Part shown: in pieces, positions 10,959 through 26,749 of the stretch
Numbering within the stretch: the first letter of the stretch is position 1
Layout: every line of letters begins with the position of its first letter
Assembly: GCA_017311185.1 (NCBI GenBank)
Contig: JAESUZ010005469.1
Span: forward strand, 1,304,001-1,368,000
Length of the DNA stretch: 64,000 nt
Direction of reading: 5' to 3'
Origin: Proteles cristata cristata
Lineage: Eukaryota; Chordata; Mammalia; Carnivora; Hyaenidae
Translations under genes and position numbers: made by a program
Notes under the pieces: generated by a model
Seen by the model: only the letters and a program-made list of their open reading frames with translations
The model's database searches: none
Told to the model about the DNA's origin: nothing

Positions 10959-12597
10959 AAACCTCAGGTCCTAAATGATTTGCAGAGAGTGTCCAAGTTC
11001 AAGGGCTTTCTATGCACAGTTTTACTGTGGAAGCCTCTTCTTTCAGACCATAAGTGAGCTTAGAAAAAGTAAATAATAAATAGATTCTGTTTATTGTTGG
11101 AAGAAAAAAAGGCAAAAAGCCTTTATAATAAGAGAGTGCCCTATTATTATACCACTATGTTTATTTCTTATGTGGTGCTTTTTACAAGGCATCCAATATG
11201 ATGTGACTCATTTTGGGTTGCATTTAAGATTTTCCCCTCAGACAGATACCCCAGAACATAGAAGGGATCTATTAAGGACAGGTAGCCCCTGTCCTTACTT
11301 ATGAATATCTGATAGCCCTTGACCTGTCAGCTGAGTCTTCTTCAGATCTAAATAAGACTTTGTATTTTACATAGTTTCCTCCAGCACCACAACATTTCTG
11401 AAGCCGCTTCACTGGGAGGATTCTGTCAACAATCAGCATTCTACTGGCATGAACATGCAATAAAAGACAATGAAGCATGACTCAATTAAACCGCAAAAAA
11501 AAAAAACAAAAAAAAAAACAAAACCCACAAAAAACCCTCGTCTTCAGATAGCATTAACCCAGTATTTTTCAAAACCTACGTGGGCTTCTGCTGCATGTCC
11601 AGAATTAAGGTCAGTGCTTTGAAAACGTCCACGCCTAAGCATTCAACAAACCCGCGCACCCAAGATGATCCAGAAGAAAGAGCCAAACTCTGTTTTGATT
11701 CCATTCCTTCCCATACTGGATCCAGGCATTTTACAACTTACAATATGCAGTATCAATCAGGTCTCCCTGCTGCCAAGATTAAGGACAAAATTCCCCTTCA
11801 AGATGTCAATGGAAATTTAACGTACACGGAAGATACAGTTTGGAGGACTGTTAGAGTCAGATCTGTTTAAAACAGACAGACAAAAAGATTATGTGGGGAG
11901 TAAGCATATAGTAAGTAAAGATGCAAGTACCTGCATATGAACTCACAGAACATCTGATATCTGGGTCTGCCAATCGACACTTTCCGCAACCAGAAAAAAG
12001 TCTTAGAATAAAATTGCTAAGGTTTGGGAGACCAGGTGAAGCTCTTCCACCAACATGGTCAGGTACCCATTTGTGTCTCACTTAACCAGAAAGGCTGGGT
12101 ATGTTCCTCACAGAACCAGAGGGGTTTTTTGTTGGTTTGCTTTGCTTTTTGCTGCACTTGAAATACTTAACAATCTGGGTTTAAATCATCAATATTTTAC
12201 ATTTCATTATATTGAACACTTAATCATTTCAGTGAAGATTGCTCTCATTAAACTAAACCAGGAGAAAAAATAACTATATCATTTCACCAAAGAAAAGATA
12301 ACATAGATTCAAATATTATACAATAAAAATGTTCAAAGATTTCATTGTTTGGGCAAATTATTAAAATTCTTTCACTTTAATTATAACAAAAGGCACGGAT
12401 AAATGACTGGGGATGTGTGTTGAGCTCACGGGTAAACAGTTAAGGAAAATGCTCTGGTACATTTAAGATGTGATTATAAATTCCAACTGATGAATATTAT
12501 TTCTTTCAGGAACAAATTTCTTTTCTAAGAAATCTATAAAAATGTGCCAACAAAAGTGGGACTCAAGTAAAAACAATCATTTAAAGTAGACCTTTAA
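10959..12597. other. Unclassified sequence with A-rich run
   Basis: No repeat family recognised except an A-rich run with single C interruptions at about 11,493-11,535. A 96-codon plus-strand frame at 11,580-11,870 is less repetitive than most. It has no recognised domain and no matched splice sites, so it is not called as a gene. Confidence 0.4.
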
Positions 12598-12611
12598 GAT
12601 AAATTTATACA

Positions 12612-12815
12612 GGAGCACTTGGGTGGCTCAGTCGGTTGAGCGACCGACTCTTGACTTCAGCTCAGGTTGTGATCTCATGGTCGTGGGATCAAGCCCCATG
12701 TTGAGTCCCACATTGGGGTCCATGCTGGGCAAGGAGCCTGCTTGGGACTCTCTCTCTTCCTTTCCCTCTTCTTCTCTCTGACTCACTCTCTCTCAGTCTC
12801 TCTCTCAAAATAAAT
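12612..12815 (+). mobile_element. CAN-SINE, older subtype, with TSD
   Basis: Head GGAGCACTTGGGTGGCTCAG and older body with 'gaccgactcttgacttcagc' and 'aggagcctgcttgggactct'. Duplication gataaatttataca (12,598-12,611) and gataaacttataca (12,816-12,829), one mismatch. This wording predates the felid-specific subtype. Confidence 0.95.
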
Positions 12816-13134
12816 GATAAACTTATACATTAAAAGATACATTTTTAATACAGTAGAAATCAAACCACCTATTGAAATCATAGGTCAATTTAAAATCACC
12901 AAAAATGATGGCAATAGAGTGTGACTAAATGCCCCAATATAGGCAATCACTGTTTATGATATTTAGAAGCCAGGAACATAAAATGGAAATCTAAAAAACA
13001 GATTCGGAAATTCAAGTTACAAAGGCAACCGATAAGGGTAATTTAAAAGAAGGAAGGATTTTTCTCTTTGGAAACATTAAAATATTAATGTATTAATCTT
13101 TAAAAAAAAAAACACTACAAGTTTCCTGGTTGTA

Positions 13135-13530
13135 TTAGTTTCCCATGGCTGCTATAACAAACTACCCCAAAGTGTGGCTTACCAAACACAAATGTATTCT
13201 CTCACCATTCTGGAGCCTCAGAGGGGAGAATCTGTCCGCTGGCCTTTTGTAGCTTCCAGGCATATCTGTAGTTCTTGGCACGTGGTCCCTTCCTTCACCT
13301 TCAAAGCTGCACAGAGCCTTCTCCTCTCTGTAGTCAGATAACCTTCTGCTGCCCTCTCTCACAAACACACTTGTGATTGCAGTTGGGCCCACCCAGATCA
13401 TCCAGGATAATCTCCCCCTCTCAAGATTCTTAATCACATCTGCAAGGTCCCTTTTGCTCTATAAGGTACCTGTCATGGGTTCCAGGAATTAGGGCATGGA
13501 TGTCTTTGGGGGTCATCGTTGAGTCCATCT
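13135..13530 (-). mobile_element. MLT1-class MaLR LTR
   Basis: Reverse complement of an MLT1 LTR: starts 'tgtattagtttcccatggct', contains 'gggcccacccagatcatcca' followed by a gataatctcccc segment, and ends near 'catggatgtctttgggggtc'. Almost the full LTR length. It explains the 91-codon minus-strand frame. Confidence 0.8.
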
Positions 13531-13574
13531 CACCAGTCCACGCTTTAGAATCCTCACCTCCGTCCTAGGAATTG

Positions 13575-13628
13575 TATAAGTCAGTGCTTTCATGATCAAT
13601 TTATAAGTCAGTGCTTTCATGATCAATT
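13575..13628. repeat. 27-bp tandem duplication, two perfect copies
   Basis: The unit beginning tataagtcagtgctttcat occurs at 13,575-13,601 and 13,602-13,628 without differences, implying a recent small duplication. Confidence 0.97.
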
Positions 13629-13984
13629 TTGCTCAGTTGGTGTCATTATTTTCCACAGGAAATTAGAGCTTGGTCAGGCTGGTTGATCATCACGATCTTT
13701 CAACTGAAGGTCTCTCTGAGAGCACCTCTGAGGTCTCTCAGCCCAAGCTAGTGACACTGGGCAATGTAATGAAGGGCACTGGTTTGAAAAACAGATACAA
13801 ACTTGACTACTCTGCCCAGTGCTAGTCACAGGGATGGACGTGTTGTGTCCTGCTTTGTTTTGTCTCATCAGTGGCTAAGGAATCTAGATTTCAAACTAAA
13901 ACACACTTCTCAAAAGTATTCCTAAGTGGGTGGGATAATTTTTGAAAAATCTCCCCTCTTTCAAAAGTACTAATTATTTCTTGA

Positions 13985-14070
13985 GCAGGCCTGGCATCGT
14001 AGAAATAATGTGGGCTTTGGAGTTAGCGGCTCTGGGCTTACTACTTACTGGGTTATTTTCCATCTTTTAT
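13985..14070 (+). repeat. MIR-like fragment
   Basis: Partial MIR 5' region: 'gtgggctttggagttagcgg' followed by 'gggcttactacttactgggt'. Short and decayed. Confidence 0.55.
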
Positions 14071-17440
<3,370 letters not shown>

Positions 17441-17457
17441 TAGAATTGAAAACTCTT

Positions 17458-17659
17458 TTGTGCAAGGTTTTATCTTTTTATTTGAGAGAGAATACATGTG
17501 CGTGCTTGTGGGGAGGGGCAGGGCGGGAGAGAGAATTTTAAGAAGGCTCCACGCTCAGTACAGAGCCCCGTGGGGGTCTTGATCCCACAACCACAAGATT
17601 GGGACCTGAGGGGAAATCAAGAGTTGGTTGCTCGGCTGACTGAGCCACCCAGATGCCCC
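17458..17659 (-). mobile_element. CAN-SINE, older subtype, 17-bp TSD
   Basis: Reverse SINE ending GAGCCACCCAGATGCCCC. The duplication tagaattgaaaactctt is perfect at 17,441-17,457 and 17,660-17,676. Confidence 0.96.
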
Positions 17660-18051
17660 TAGAATTGAAAACTCTTAAACAGAATCTAAAACCACAAACA
17701 GGAAAAGTGGACTCATAATCATAATATGAAATGGGGTAGAATTGCCATTTAATTTTGCCATAATCTGTATGATACTATAGAAATATTAAATTATTTTCCA
17801 GATGTGATTGAATCCCTGATGTGTTCAATGGCACAAACTTTTAAGGACATGCGGAGTTTGCTTAAACAGTAAAACACTGTATAAAAATTTTAGAAAGTTA
17901 TTGAATCAAAGAGTCAATACAATCAGGCATTTTTGCCTCTGCTTCCACTGACAATTTATAGAAATCAATGCTAAGAATGTTTATTTCACTGTGCTATATA
18001 ATATCTGCGATATAATATGGAAGATCTGACCACTTAGAAAATGAACTGTGA

Positions 18052-18285
18052 GGGGTGCCTGGGTGGCTCAGTTGGTTAAGCGTCTGACTCTTGATTTGGG
18101 CACAGGTCATGATCTCACAGTAGTGGAATCTAGCACCAAGTCAGGGTCCCGCTGACAGTGCAGAGCCTGCTTGAGATTTTCTCTCCCTCTCTCTCTCTCT
18201 CTGCCCCTCCCCTGCTCACACTCATGTGCTCTCTCTCTCTCAAAAAAAAAAAAAAAAAAAGAAAAGAAAAAGAGGGGGGGAAGAA
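18052..18285 (+). mobile_element. CAN-SINE with A20 tail and TSD
   Basis: Head GGGGTGCCTGGGTGGCTCAG, CT-rich tract and a tail of about 20 A, followed by an AAAG/G-rich run. Duplication agaaaatgaactgtg (18,037-18,051) and agaaaatgaatggtg (18,286-18,300). Confidence 0.95.
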
Positions 18286-18300
18286 AGAAAATGAATGGTG

Positions 18301-21264
18301 GGTATTATGTTTTCAAAATCTATCAGACAGACTCATTTAATTGACAAATATAGCACAAAGAAAAATAAGTCAATTCTAGTGACCTCTAGAAAACAGCAGA
18401 CTGAGATATAAAATGCTAGTGAGATGAACTTTTTGCCTTTTCCTTTGATAATAATGCCACCACTCTGTTTTAATAAAAACTATTCTAAGTATTTGGAAGT
18501 CGTGTATCAAAACATGGGATTACAACATGAAAACTATTGGCCATATGTTTTAAAACACTACTGGTATCCAGAAACTACTAGAAGTAAAATTTAAGAAATC
18601 CACACATCTGTGAAATACTTGAAAACAAGATTAATATTTTGATGAAGCTACACATTTAAGCCTTAAGTAACACTGATAACCAGTAGTTAATATGAATGAA
18701 GTTTTCTCAGTAAAGCAGACAGGTATTATTTTATTGATAGTAAGTAACGAGTGATCAGTTGTATGTCAGAACTTTCCAGATTCTCAGCAAATAAATGTTG
18801 CTGAGATCATAAGCCTAGTCATACGTGTCTCCATAAAAAAACCACACTTTACACTGCAGAATTTTAAAAATAAAACATCTTTTTGGTAGGTTCTCTTACA
18901 GTTTTGACAATTAAAGCAGCGTGATCTATAGCGATCTGCTTTATTATGTCACATTCTCCAAAAACATTTCTACCTGTGAAAACAAGAGGAAAGCCATCAC
19001 TGGCTTTAGGAAAGTATTAGAAATGCAACTGTTGTATATGTTACCATTTTTGTGGATTTTTTTAAACTACAACTGGAGAAAAATCAATGGCTGCATCTAA
19101 CACCTAGTTCAGCAATTTTCTTTGATCTCTTTTCTTTTGATTTCTTGATACTCCACTGCAAGCCTACAGCTGATGGAAATCATCCCTTTTTATGCTGGAA
19201 GTTAAAAAAAAAAAAAACCACCTAAAATGACCACTTGAATGACTTTATGAAGGAGAGGGTTTCTCTTATCCCGAAGGAAGGAGAAGGCATTCCGAGATCA
19301 GGTGCTGACCCTGATTAGAGGCACCGATGAAGTTTCACCCGGAAAACTGCAAGACAGGGTCTGAGCATCTCAGGTCAGAACCTGAACGGAGGCGTCTCAT
19401 TACATCAGGGCTGGAGCTGTAGATTCCTGCACTCTCACTGCCAAGAGAAACACCTTTTCTGATTTTGTTTGTTTGTTCGTTTGTTTTGCTGCGTGTCTAA
19501 ATTGGCAGCATCGTTACTGGATTGATTTTGCTGTTGTGAAGACTATCTAGGGCCATCCACTAGCTTCCCATGCTGTCAGACCAGAATGAGGGTAAAGAGA
19601 ATGCCAGAAAGCAGGAGATGGCGAGGCCTGGTTTCCTTCTTACCATGATTTAGTTACAGCACTAGTATTCTTTATTATGATCAAAGAAACTTGCAAGGTG
19701 AGACTTCAAAAGTTTGTTGCTACATCTTTATATTTCAAGTTCTGGTCTGAGAAAACCGTGTGTGAAAAGAGAGGAGTGTACAAAATCAGACCCGGGGAGG
19801 TCAGGTCATCTCTGAAGGTATTTCCTTCTGACGCCTTAGACTAGAGAAAGCTGACCATGCCAAACTGACTAGTTTGCTGAACAGTCACTCCTGTTCGGCA
19901 ATGCTAAAGGTATATATGATCTACTCAACTCTGTATTCTGTTCTTCGAGTTTCCTTTCCTGTTGTTGTGACTCCCACAGTCGAACGCATTACACATTAAG
20001 AAAACCATCCTGTGGGAAAGGCCTCTCACTGCTCATTTCTCCTCTAGTCTATGGGTCTTGGCCCTCTACAAAGGAACTTTGCCTTTTCTCAGCTTAACCT
20101 TGTAATATGTCTTTTCTCCACCGTATTGACCGAAAGCCTCTTTTCCTGTAATACAACATTTTTTAAAACTAAATAAGCGTGAAATGGGATATTGGGTCTA
20201 GTATTTAAAATTGGAGTCTTAACTCCTTGCATGCTATCTTCTTATTTATGTCCTATCCATGGAAAATAATCCCTAAAGAAAAAGATATTTTTTAAAGATC
20301 TGCACCCCCAAAAGGTATGCCCTCCACTGAGAAAACACTGATTTACTTTTGTATAAATTAAAACACTTTTTTGTTGTTGTTAGCAGGGTCATTTGCTATA
20401 CTCCATACACTGCTGGAAATATTTTTTTTTTCACCAAATGGGATAAAATCTGATTTTAAGTCACTTAATAGCTTGTAAACAAGCCAGCAAAAACTCTGGT
20501 GAAATCTTGAGAATGTGATGTTAAAAAAAAAAGTAAATATGAACTATTTTTCTGGTTTCAAATAGTATCCAGAAATACACCATACCACTTTTAATATAAC
20601 ACCCAGAGTAAAAGACAGTTAAATAACTTTTTTATCAGAGACATTAAAAGTTAATATTCACCACCTGATCTTACATTTTAAATCTGTAAAGTCCATGGTC
20701 ATTTGAATTACTTTTTAAACTGCTGAGGTATTCTGGTACTCTCTCATGTAAATCTAAATTTAAGCAATTTTTCAAAAAGAAATTAGTTACCTGAAATAAA
20801 AGCTAGGTGTCATGTGAATCTTTATGGAAGCACTTTTATTTACTCAATAAGCTGTAAATGATTCTATTTGAACTGTTATAGTCCAACAGCTAAATATATA
20901 TTCCCAATACAAAATGTGTTCACTACATTTCTGCATTTAAAAATTTTTATGAAATACAGTAATTGGACCTGTCCAAGAGCTGTTTTTCAAGGCTTTAATA
21001 TCTTAGTTTTCCAAGAGTGTTTTCCCAACAAAAAGGTAAATAAAGCATTAGTCTAATAATAAGATAATCACTCAATAAATTGTCTATAAATCAAAGCCAT
21101 TTTGCAGACCAAGGCTTCTGAAACAATGATACCAAGATATTTGTCTCCTGTGTAGCATTTATGATCGAGTTAAGTCTTCTGGAATCCGGTATTGTGCAAA
21201 GGGAGCAGTGACGTGATTTAGTAAGCAGGATCATGCTGCTTGGAGATTCTGCCCAGCACATAGT
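18301..21264. other. SINE-free single-copy interval, left part
   Basis: About 3 kb without recent transposons. 19.25-19.6 kb is somewhat GC-richer. No gene, RNA gene or splice-bounded frame was recognised. Confidence 0.4.
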
Positions 21265-21365
21265 AAAGAATGCAGGACTGGAGAGGCAGACTAGTTTTTC
21301 CTCCTGCTTCTGTCACAATCTAGCTGGGCCATTTCGGGCATGGGAATGTGTCCATCTAGGTCTCA
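21265..21365 (+). repeat. MIR-like fragment
   Basis: Weak MIR similarity: 'gcaggactggagaggcagac' followed by 'cacaatctagctgggccatt'. Confidence 0.45.
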
Positions 21366-22477
21366 CATCCCACGCCTAGAGATTAAGGAGATACACACTT
21401 CAGAGCTCTGATGTTCTACGGGTCCACAAAATGCCATGCGTGATGGCATATGACATAATGGGGGTGCCGTTAACCCAGAAATCAGGTTCCCAAATAGAGT
21501 ACTTGATACTTTGAGGGGATGTAGATAAGAGGAAAACATCTTGCACATGGTTCTAAAAAAGAGTCTAGATAACAAGATGAACCACAGTTTAGATGCTATG
21601 GGTTCATCAGTTAAATCCTGTAGTCCATTTCTTTTTATGACTGGGCCTCCATGATGGTGTTTTAAGCTCTGCAGATTGTGGGCTTGTTTTAAGTAGAGTG
21701 CACAGCTACACAAAAACTGATGAAGGGATCAAAGTACCCACAAGAGGGCCTTACGATGAGACTCTCTCGCCATCTCTGCCTTCTCTGCTAATGGGTTCTT
21801 ACCACGTTAGAGTCTCAGCATTCAGTATCACAGAGTCTTCTTCCTTCCAAATACTTTGAGTTAGTTAACCAAATTCTACCTATTTTCCAGTTCTGCCATA
21901 TTGGCATCACAGGACACTGCAGTCTGCAAAAAGTTGGCAATACTTACCTCTATGGTTTTCTCTTATGGAATGCTCAATTATATACCTGCATACACACATT
22001 TATATGCACCTGATAAATATCTGTACATATTTACACACACTTGCTATGTGCATTCACATACATACTTTATATATATACATACATATACATATATGTGTGT
22101 ATATAAACATAAATAGACACCTGCAATCACATCATTAAATATTTACTCCTTGTAGTTACCAATTCTAACTTTGAGTTAAGAACGCCAAACCTGCACGAAT
22201 ATTTTAGGCATTCTTCTTCCCATAAGTCATTAAATCTTACTGCGAACCAGTTAGGCTCTTTGGCTCATTGACACCAACATGTGTGGGGATACATGAGTCA
22301 GTGGAGCATTGTAAACGAGTGTCTAGATAGAGAACCACCTAAGAGGCCTGGATACCTACAGATTAAGAAGGAAGGGCAACCACAGAGATAGAAGCAAATA
22401 GAAAAGATAGATAGAAGATATTAACAACATACTTGATTCACATTACAGCAATTCTGTCCTCAGGTAGACATTCAGCA
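21366..22477. other. Unclassified sequence with a TA/CA tract
   Basis: No gene recognised. A mixed TA/CA/TG microsatellite lies at about 22,060-22,105. A minus-strand 116-codon frame at 21,363-21,713 has no recognisable domain. Confidence 0.4.
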
Positions 22478-22590
22478 TTGGTTTAAGAGCCAGAGCTCTA
22501 AAGTCAGTCTATCTGGTTCAAGTGCAGCCTTGACTACTCGGTTAACACGGCAGATTAATTGGACTAACAGCCTTGAATCTTTGTGCCTTC
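22478..22590 (+). repeat. MIR-like fragment
   Basis: MIR 5' region: 'ggtttaagagccagagctct' and 'agtcagtctatctggttcaa'. Decayed. Confidence 0.5.
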
Positions 22591-22694
22591 CTAAAAGCAC
22601 ATCCTTGGCCATGTGACTATGTTGCTCTTTGCTTCCCTGTCGAGCCTCATCTATCATTTCCTTGATTATGCTCTGCAATTGAATTACATAGAAC

Positions 22695-23060
22695 TGTTTG
22701 AGTCCCTAAACATGATGTTCCCATACTTCACACCCGCTTCCTATCTGCCCACTATCTGAATATCCTTCTGTCCTTTGTGAGGCAAATGTTCTCCCCACCT
22801 TTCAGACTTCGCTCAAGATTCCCCTCCCTGTAAGGCCTTTCCAGATCCTTGCCCCACCCTTCCTTATTACAGTTAGCTGTAACACCCGGTCACTTTACAT
22901 TCCTTCATGAGCAATTATTTTTCTATTTTTACTTATTTGTATTCACTTCTATCCCCCCTATAAGCCTATGAGAACCTGGTGTGATGGAATCAGGTCTTTG
23001 TATTCCTAGCACTTAGCAGAGTATCTGGGACTAAATAAGATTTCTGATGAACAAACTACT
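22695..23060 (+). repeat. L2 LINE 3' end
   Basis: L2-type 3' UTR: 'aaggcctttccagatccttg', then 'cctatgagaacctggtgtga' and 'attcctagcacttagcagag'. Ancient mammal-wide non-LTR element, non-coding. Confidence 0.7.
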
Positions 23061-23139
23061 CATGTTATTACTTTACGTTGTTGGTCTCCTAACTGCTATT
23101 TGGTTTTTCATCTATATACAGATTATGTCCCAATTAAAA

Positions 23140-23335
23140 GCAGCACAGTATAGCTTTGAAGTTGGAGAGGCCCTGGGTTCCAAACTTGATCCTGTCATGG
23201 ATTACCCGTGAGACCTTTGACAAGTTACTGAGCCTGTGTGAGTAGGAAGAATAATCCCTCCTAGGGGTGTTGCAAGGGTTAAATGAAATAATATATACAA
23301 AAATACCTAGCATTTAGTAGCTTCCTTTCTTTACC
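23140..23335 (+). repeat. MIR
   Basis: MIR core: 'gccctgggttccaaacttga', 'tgacaagttactgagcctgt', 'agggttaaatgaaataatat'. Confidence 0.75.
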
Positions 23336-23399
23336 TCTCTTTGTATTATTCTCAGATGATAATAAGTTCTAAATTTAACATTATAGCTACATGTATTGA

Positions 23400-23635
23400 A
23401 CATATATGTCAGGCACTGTGCTAGGTTTAGCTTCCTAGGCATTATCTCACTTCTCACAACTCCTCACTGAGAAACTACTACTGTTACCCTCATTTCATAG
23501 TTGAAGAACTGGGGCTCTCAGAGAGTAGAATAAATTGTTCCATGTTGCTCAGCTTGGAATGTGGTAGAAAAAGATATGATTCTTGATCCATATGATTCTT
23601 CTCCCCCAATGCTTGACCACTACCTTCTCACGCAG
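23400..23635 (-). repeat. MIR
   Basis: Reverse MIR: 'caggcactgtgctaggttta', 'accctcatttcatagttgaa', 'actggggctctcagagagta'. Confidence 0.75.
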
Positions 23636-24381
23636 CCCAAAGAAGACAGCCTCGGGCTTATTTTATATCCAGAGCTCTTTCATAAACATAGTAATGGCTC
23701 AATAAATCTCTGTGAAACTGGGAAGTAAGAGTATATAGATTGTACTAATACATGTACAGGCTAAAAATAAACGTTTATATTTTTGATAACATATTTTATT
23801 ATAGTCACACACTTGGATATCCATGGTACTGGAGTAAATAAATAGATTTTATAGCATTTACATAAAATCAAAACTCGAGCCTTTCACTAAAGGAACTTAT
23901 GTGTTATTATATTCAGAGATAATATTCAGCACTGAAGTTTTAAATTACACTAGAACATTTAAACTTTAACTTTAAATTACTTTAAAGATGTCTCATACAT
24001 GACAAGATAACAATTCCCCCGTTTTTTTTCTCTGTCTCTCTTGGATTTCCTGACATGACTGAGGTTGGAAAAAGAGTCAGAGAATTTTCCTGGATAGCTT
24101 TTGTTCTTTCTTTTCCTATTTCCCTTCACAACCCTGTCCTCCCAATCTGCCCAGCCCTGGCAATTCTGACACACCAGACGGGAAGATCTCATGCTTGAAA
24201 TGGCAGAAAATGCAAAGGTGGCAATTTCCTCCCCCTGTGTTTTAGGAAAATGTATTTGCAAACAACTCAGAGAGAATTTGAAATGTAAATATATCCATTG
24301 TAAATATATCCATCCTTTTTATAAAAAGATACAAAAACTGAATAAATAAAAATGTAAGCATACTATTTAAAAAATACCATT
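23636..24381. other. Unclassified AT-rich sequence
   Basis: AT-rich. Includes a small tandem gtaaatatatccatt at about 24,285-24,312. No gene recognised. Confidence 0.4.
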
Positions 24382-24398
24382 GAAAAACTATAATGACA

Positions 24399-24624
24399 GG
24401 GCGCCTGGGTGGCTCAGTCAGTTAAGCAGCTGACTTCGGCTCAGGTCTTGATCACACAGTTTGTCAGTTCGAGCCCCACATCAGGCTCTGTGCTGACAGC
24501 TAGCTCAGAGCCTGGAGCCTGCTTCAGATTCCGTGTCTCCCTCTCTCCCTGCCCCTCCCCTGCTTGTGCTCTTGTCTCTCTCTGTCTCAAAAATAAATAA
24601 ATGTAAAAAAAATATTAAAAAAAA
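24399..24624 (+). mobile_element. CAN-SINE with TSD
   Basis: Head GGGCGCCTGGGTGGCTCAG, B box GTTCGAGCCCCACATC, 'gctgacagctagctcagagc', A-rich tail. Duplication gaaaaactataatgaca (24,382-24,398) and gaaaaactgaaatgata (24,625-24,641). Confidence 0.96.
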
Positions 24625-24775
24625 GAAAAACTGAAATGATAAGCTGGCAAAAGTGTGTGCAATACACATGATAGCCCTAAGAGTGGTTTTCTTAATTTAC
24701 AACAGACTCCTGTAACTAAAGAAAAAGGAGAACCTAATTAGAATATAGGCGAAAGATAGTATAGTATTAAAATTG

Positions 24776-25400
24776 GGTTCAGCTGTCACAGAAAACTCAA
24801 AATGTCAGTGGCCTAAATAAGAGTTTATTTCTCTGTGATATGACTGTTTGAAGCTATCAGGAATCTAAACTGTCTCTATCTTAGTCTTCATAGCCATGAT
24901 ATGTGCCTTCCAACTCAGGGCCCAAAACGATTGCATAAGTTCCAGCCATTATGTCTGCATTCTAGCCAGAAAAAAGAAGGACAAAGAATAAGAGGACCAC
25001 TTACATTTAAAGGCATTTTCTGAAATCACAAAACTTTGGTTACATCCCAGTAGCCAGAACTTGAGTTACATATCTCACTACACTTCGAGGATGTCAGAAA
25101 TGTAGTTTCTTGGGGCACCTGGGTGGCTTAGTCGGTTAAGCGTCCGACTTTCACTTAGGTCATGATCTCACGGTTCGTGGGTTTGAGCCCTGCGTCGGGC
25201 TCTGTGCTGACTGCCAGCTCAGAGCCTGGAGCCTGTTTCAGTCTGTGACTCCTTCTCTCTCCGACCCTCCCTGCTCACGCTGTCTCTCTCTCTCCCTAGA
25301 AATAAATAAAACATTTAAAAAAAAAAAAAAAAAAGAAATGTAGTTTCTTTTCCCCCAGACTGGCCCAGGTAATATTTAGAGGTTCTATTGCTAAGAAACA
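24776..25400. repeat. Unassigned ancient repeat, split by a SINE
   Basis: Wording such as 'aataagagtttatttctctg', 'gttccagccattatgtctgc' and 'tacatcccagtagccagaac' is typical of an old dispersed mammalian element, but I could not assign the family. The SINE at 25,112 interrupts it. Confidence 0.4.
25112..25333 (+). mobile_element. CAN-SINE, young 'cctagaaat' subtype, perfect TSD
   Basis: Contains 'ctttcacttaggtcatgatc', 'gctgactgccagctcagagc', the short form 'gtttcagtctgtgactcc' and terminal 'cctagaaataaataaaac'. The duplication agaaatgtagtttctt is perfect at 25,096-25,111 and 25,334-25,349. Confidence 0.97.
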
Positions 25401-25439
25401 GTGAAAACTGGTGTCAAGAAACCACTTGGCAGCCTCTGC

Positions 25440-26150
25440 CCCAGATATAACTTGGCTGTTTGGTTAGAAAGGAATACAATAACCAATAAACATATGAAAG
25501 AAAAGTGCCAAACCTCACTCAGAATTAAAGAAATACAAATAGAAAACATGCCAGTAAGCAGGCAAAAATTTCAGTGTTTGATGATACCCACTGCTGAGAA
25601 GGCAGGGAAACAGACAAGCTCAGACCATGTAAGTAGACAGGGATGCAACCTGGTGCAACCTTCTTGAAGACAAAATTTTAAATGTACCTGTCCGACGATC
25701 TAGCAATTCCGCTGCTAGCCTCTTATTCAATGGCGACACTCATGAAAGGTCCCCAGGTTAAGCAAAGAGATGTGTTCTCTGAAGCTTTTTTATTTTATGG
25801 AAAAACAGTTTTTATGTAAAACCAAAGGCTCCATCGACAGAGCGCTATTCAAGTGAATTATGACACAGGTGTAGAATACAACCATTAAAAATATTAAGGT
25901 GAATATGTAAATCCTAATATGTAAATATGTCTAAGTGAAAAAAGAAGGCTCAATACCATGTGTGCATATATAGAGAGAACTCATTTGTATTTTAAAAATA
26001 TATAGGAGTCACACACAGGCATACAGGTAGGTATGTTTCTTTCTGAAAACGGGATCACAAGAAAGTGTTCATTATCTTGGGAGTGTGGATGAGGGGGAAA
26101 AAAGATTTGAAAGTTCAAAATTTTTTTTCCATGGTTTTTATCTTTAAAAC
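25440..26150 (+). mobile_element. Ancient L1 ORF2/3' fragment
   Basis: Decayed L1 sequence: 'aaccaataaacatatgaaag', 'ctcactcagaattaaagaaa', 'tacaaccattaaaaatatta'. Full of stops. The 88-codon frame at 25,401-25,667 is part of this remnant. Confidence 0.6.
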
Positions 26151-26164
26151 TATTTGAATCACAA

Positions 26165-26690
26165 AGGGGCACGTGTACCCCGATGTTTATAGCAGCGTTA
26201 TCAACAATAGCCAAATTGTAGAAAGAGCCCAATGTCCATCAACAGACAAATGAACAAAGATGTGGTCGATAATATATAATGGAATATTACTTGGCAATCA
26301 AAAAGAATGAAATCTTGCCATTTGCAACAATGTGGATGGAACTAGAGTGTATTATGCTAAGTGAAATAAGTCAGTTCAGAGAAAGATAAATATCATATGA
26401 TTTCACTCATGTGGGATTTAAGAAAGAAAACAGATGAACACAGGGGAAGGGAAGGAAAAATAAGATGAAAGCAGAGAGGGATGCAAAACCTAAGAGACTC
26501 TTAAATACAGAGAACTGAGGGTTGCTAGAGGGGTGTTAGGTGGGGGGATGGGCTAAATGGGTGATGGGCATTAAGGAGGGCACTTGCTGGGAGGAGCACT
26601 GGGTGTTCTATGTAAGTGATGAGTCACTAAACTCTGCTCCTGAAATCAAATAAAGAAATATATAAACAAATCATAAAATCTTAAATTTAA
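26165..26690 (+). mobile_element. Carnivore L1, 5'-truncated 3' end
   Basis: ORF2 C-terminus with stops ('cacgtgtaccccgatgttta', 'tccatcaacagacaaatgaa', 'tggaatattacttggcaatc'), then a 3' UTR ('gggctaaatgggtgatgggc') and 'aataaagaaatatataaac'. About 525 bp, inactive. Confidence 0.88.
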
Positions 26691-26749
26691 AATTTTTTTA
26701 AATTAAAATATTGAATCATAAACAAAGCCTACAAAACTGGCAGTTTGCC

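Noticed and set aside
13162..13437. 91-codon minus-strand frame
   Set aside because: It lies entirely within an MLT1 LTR.
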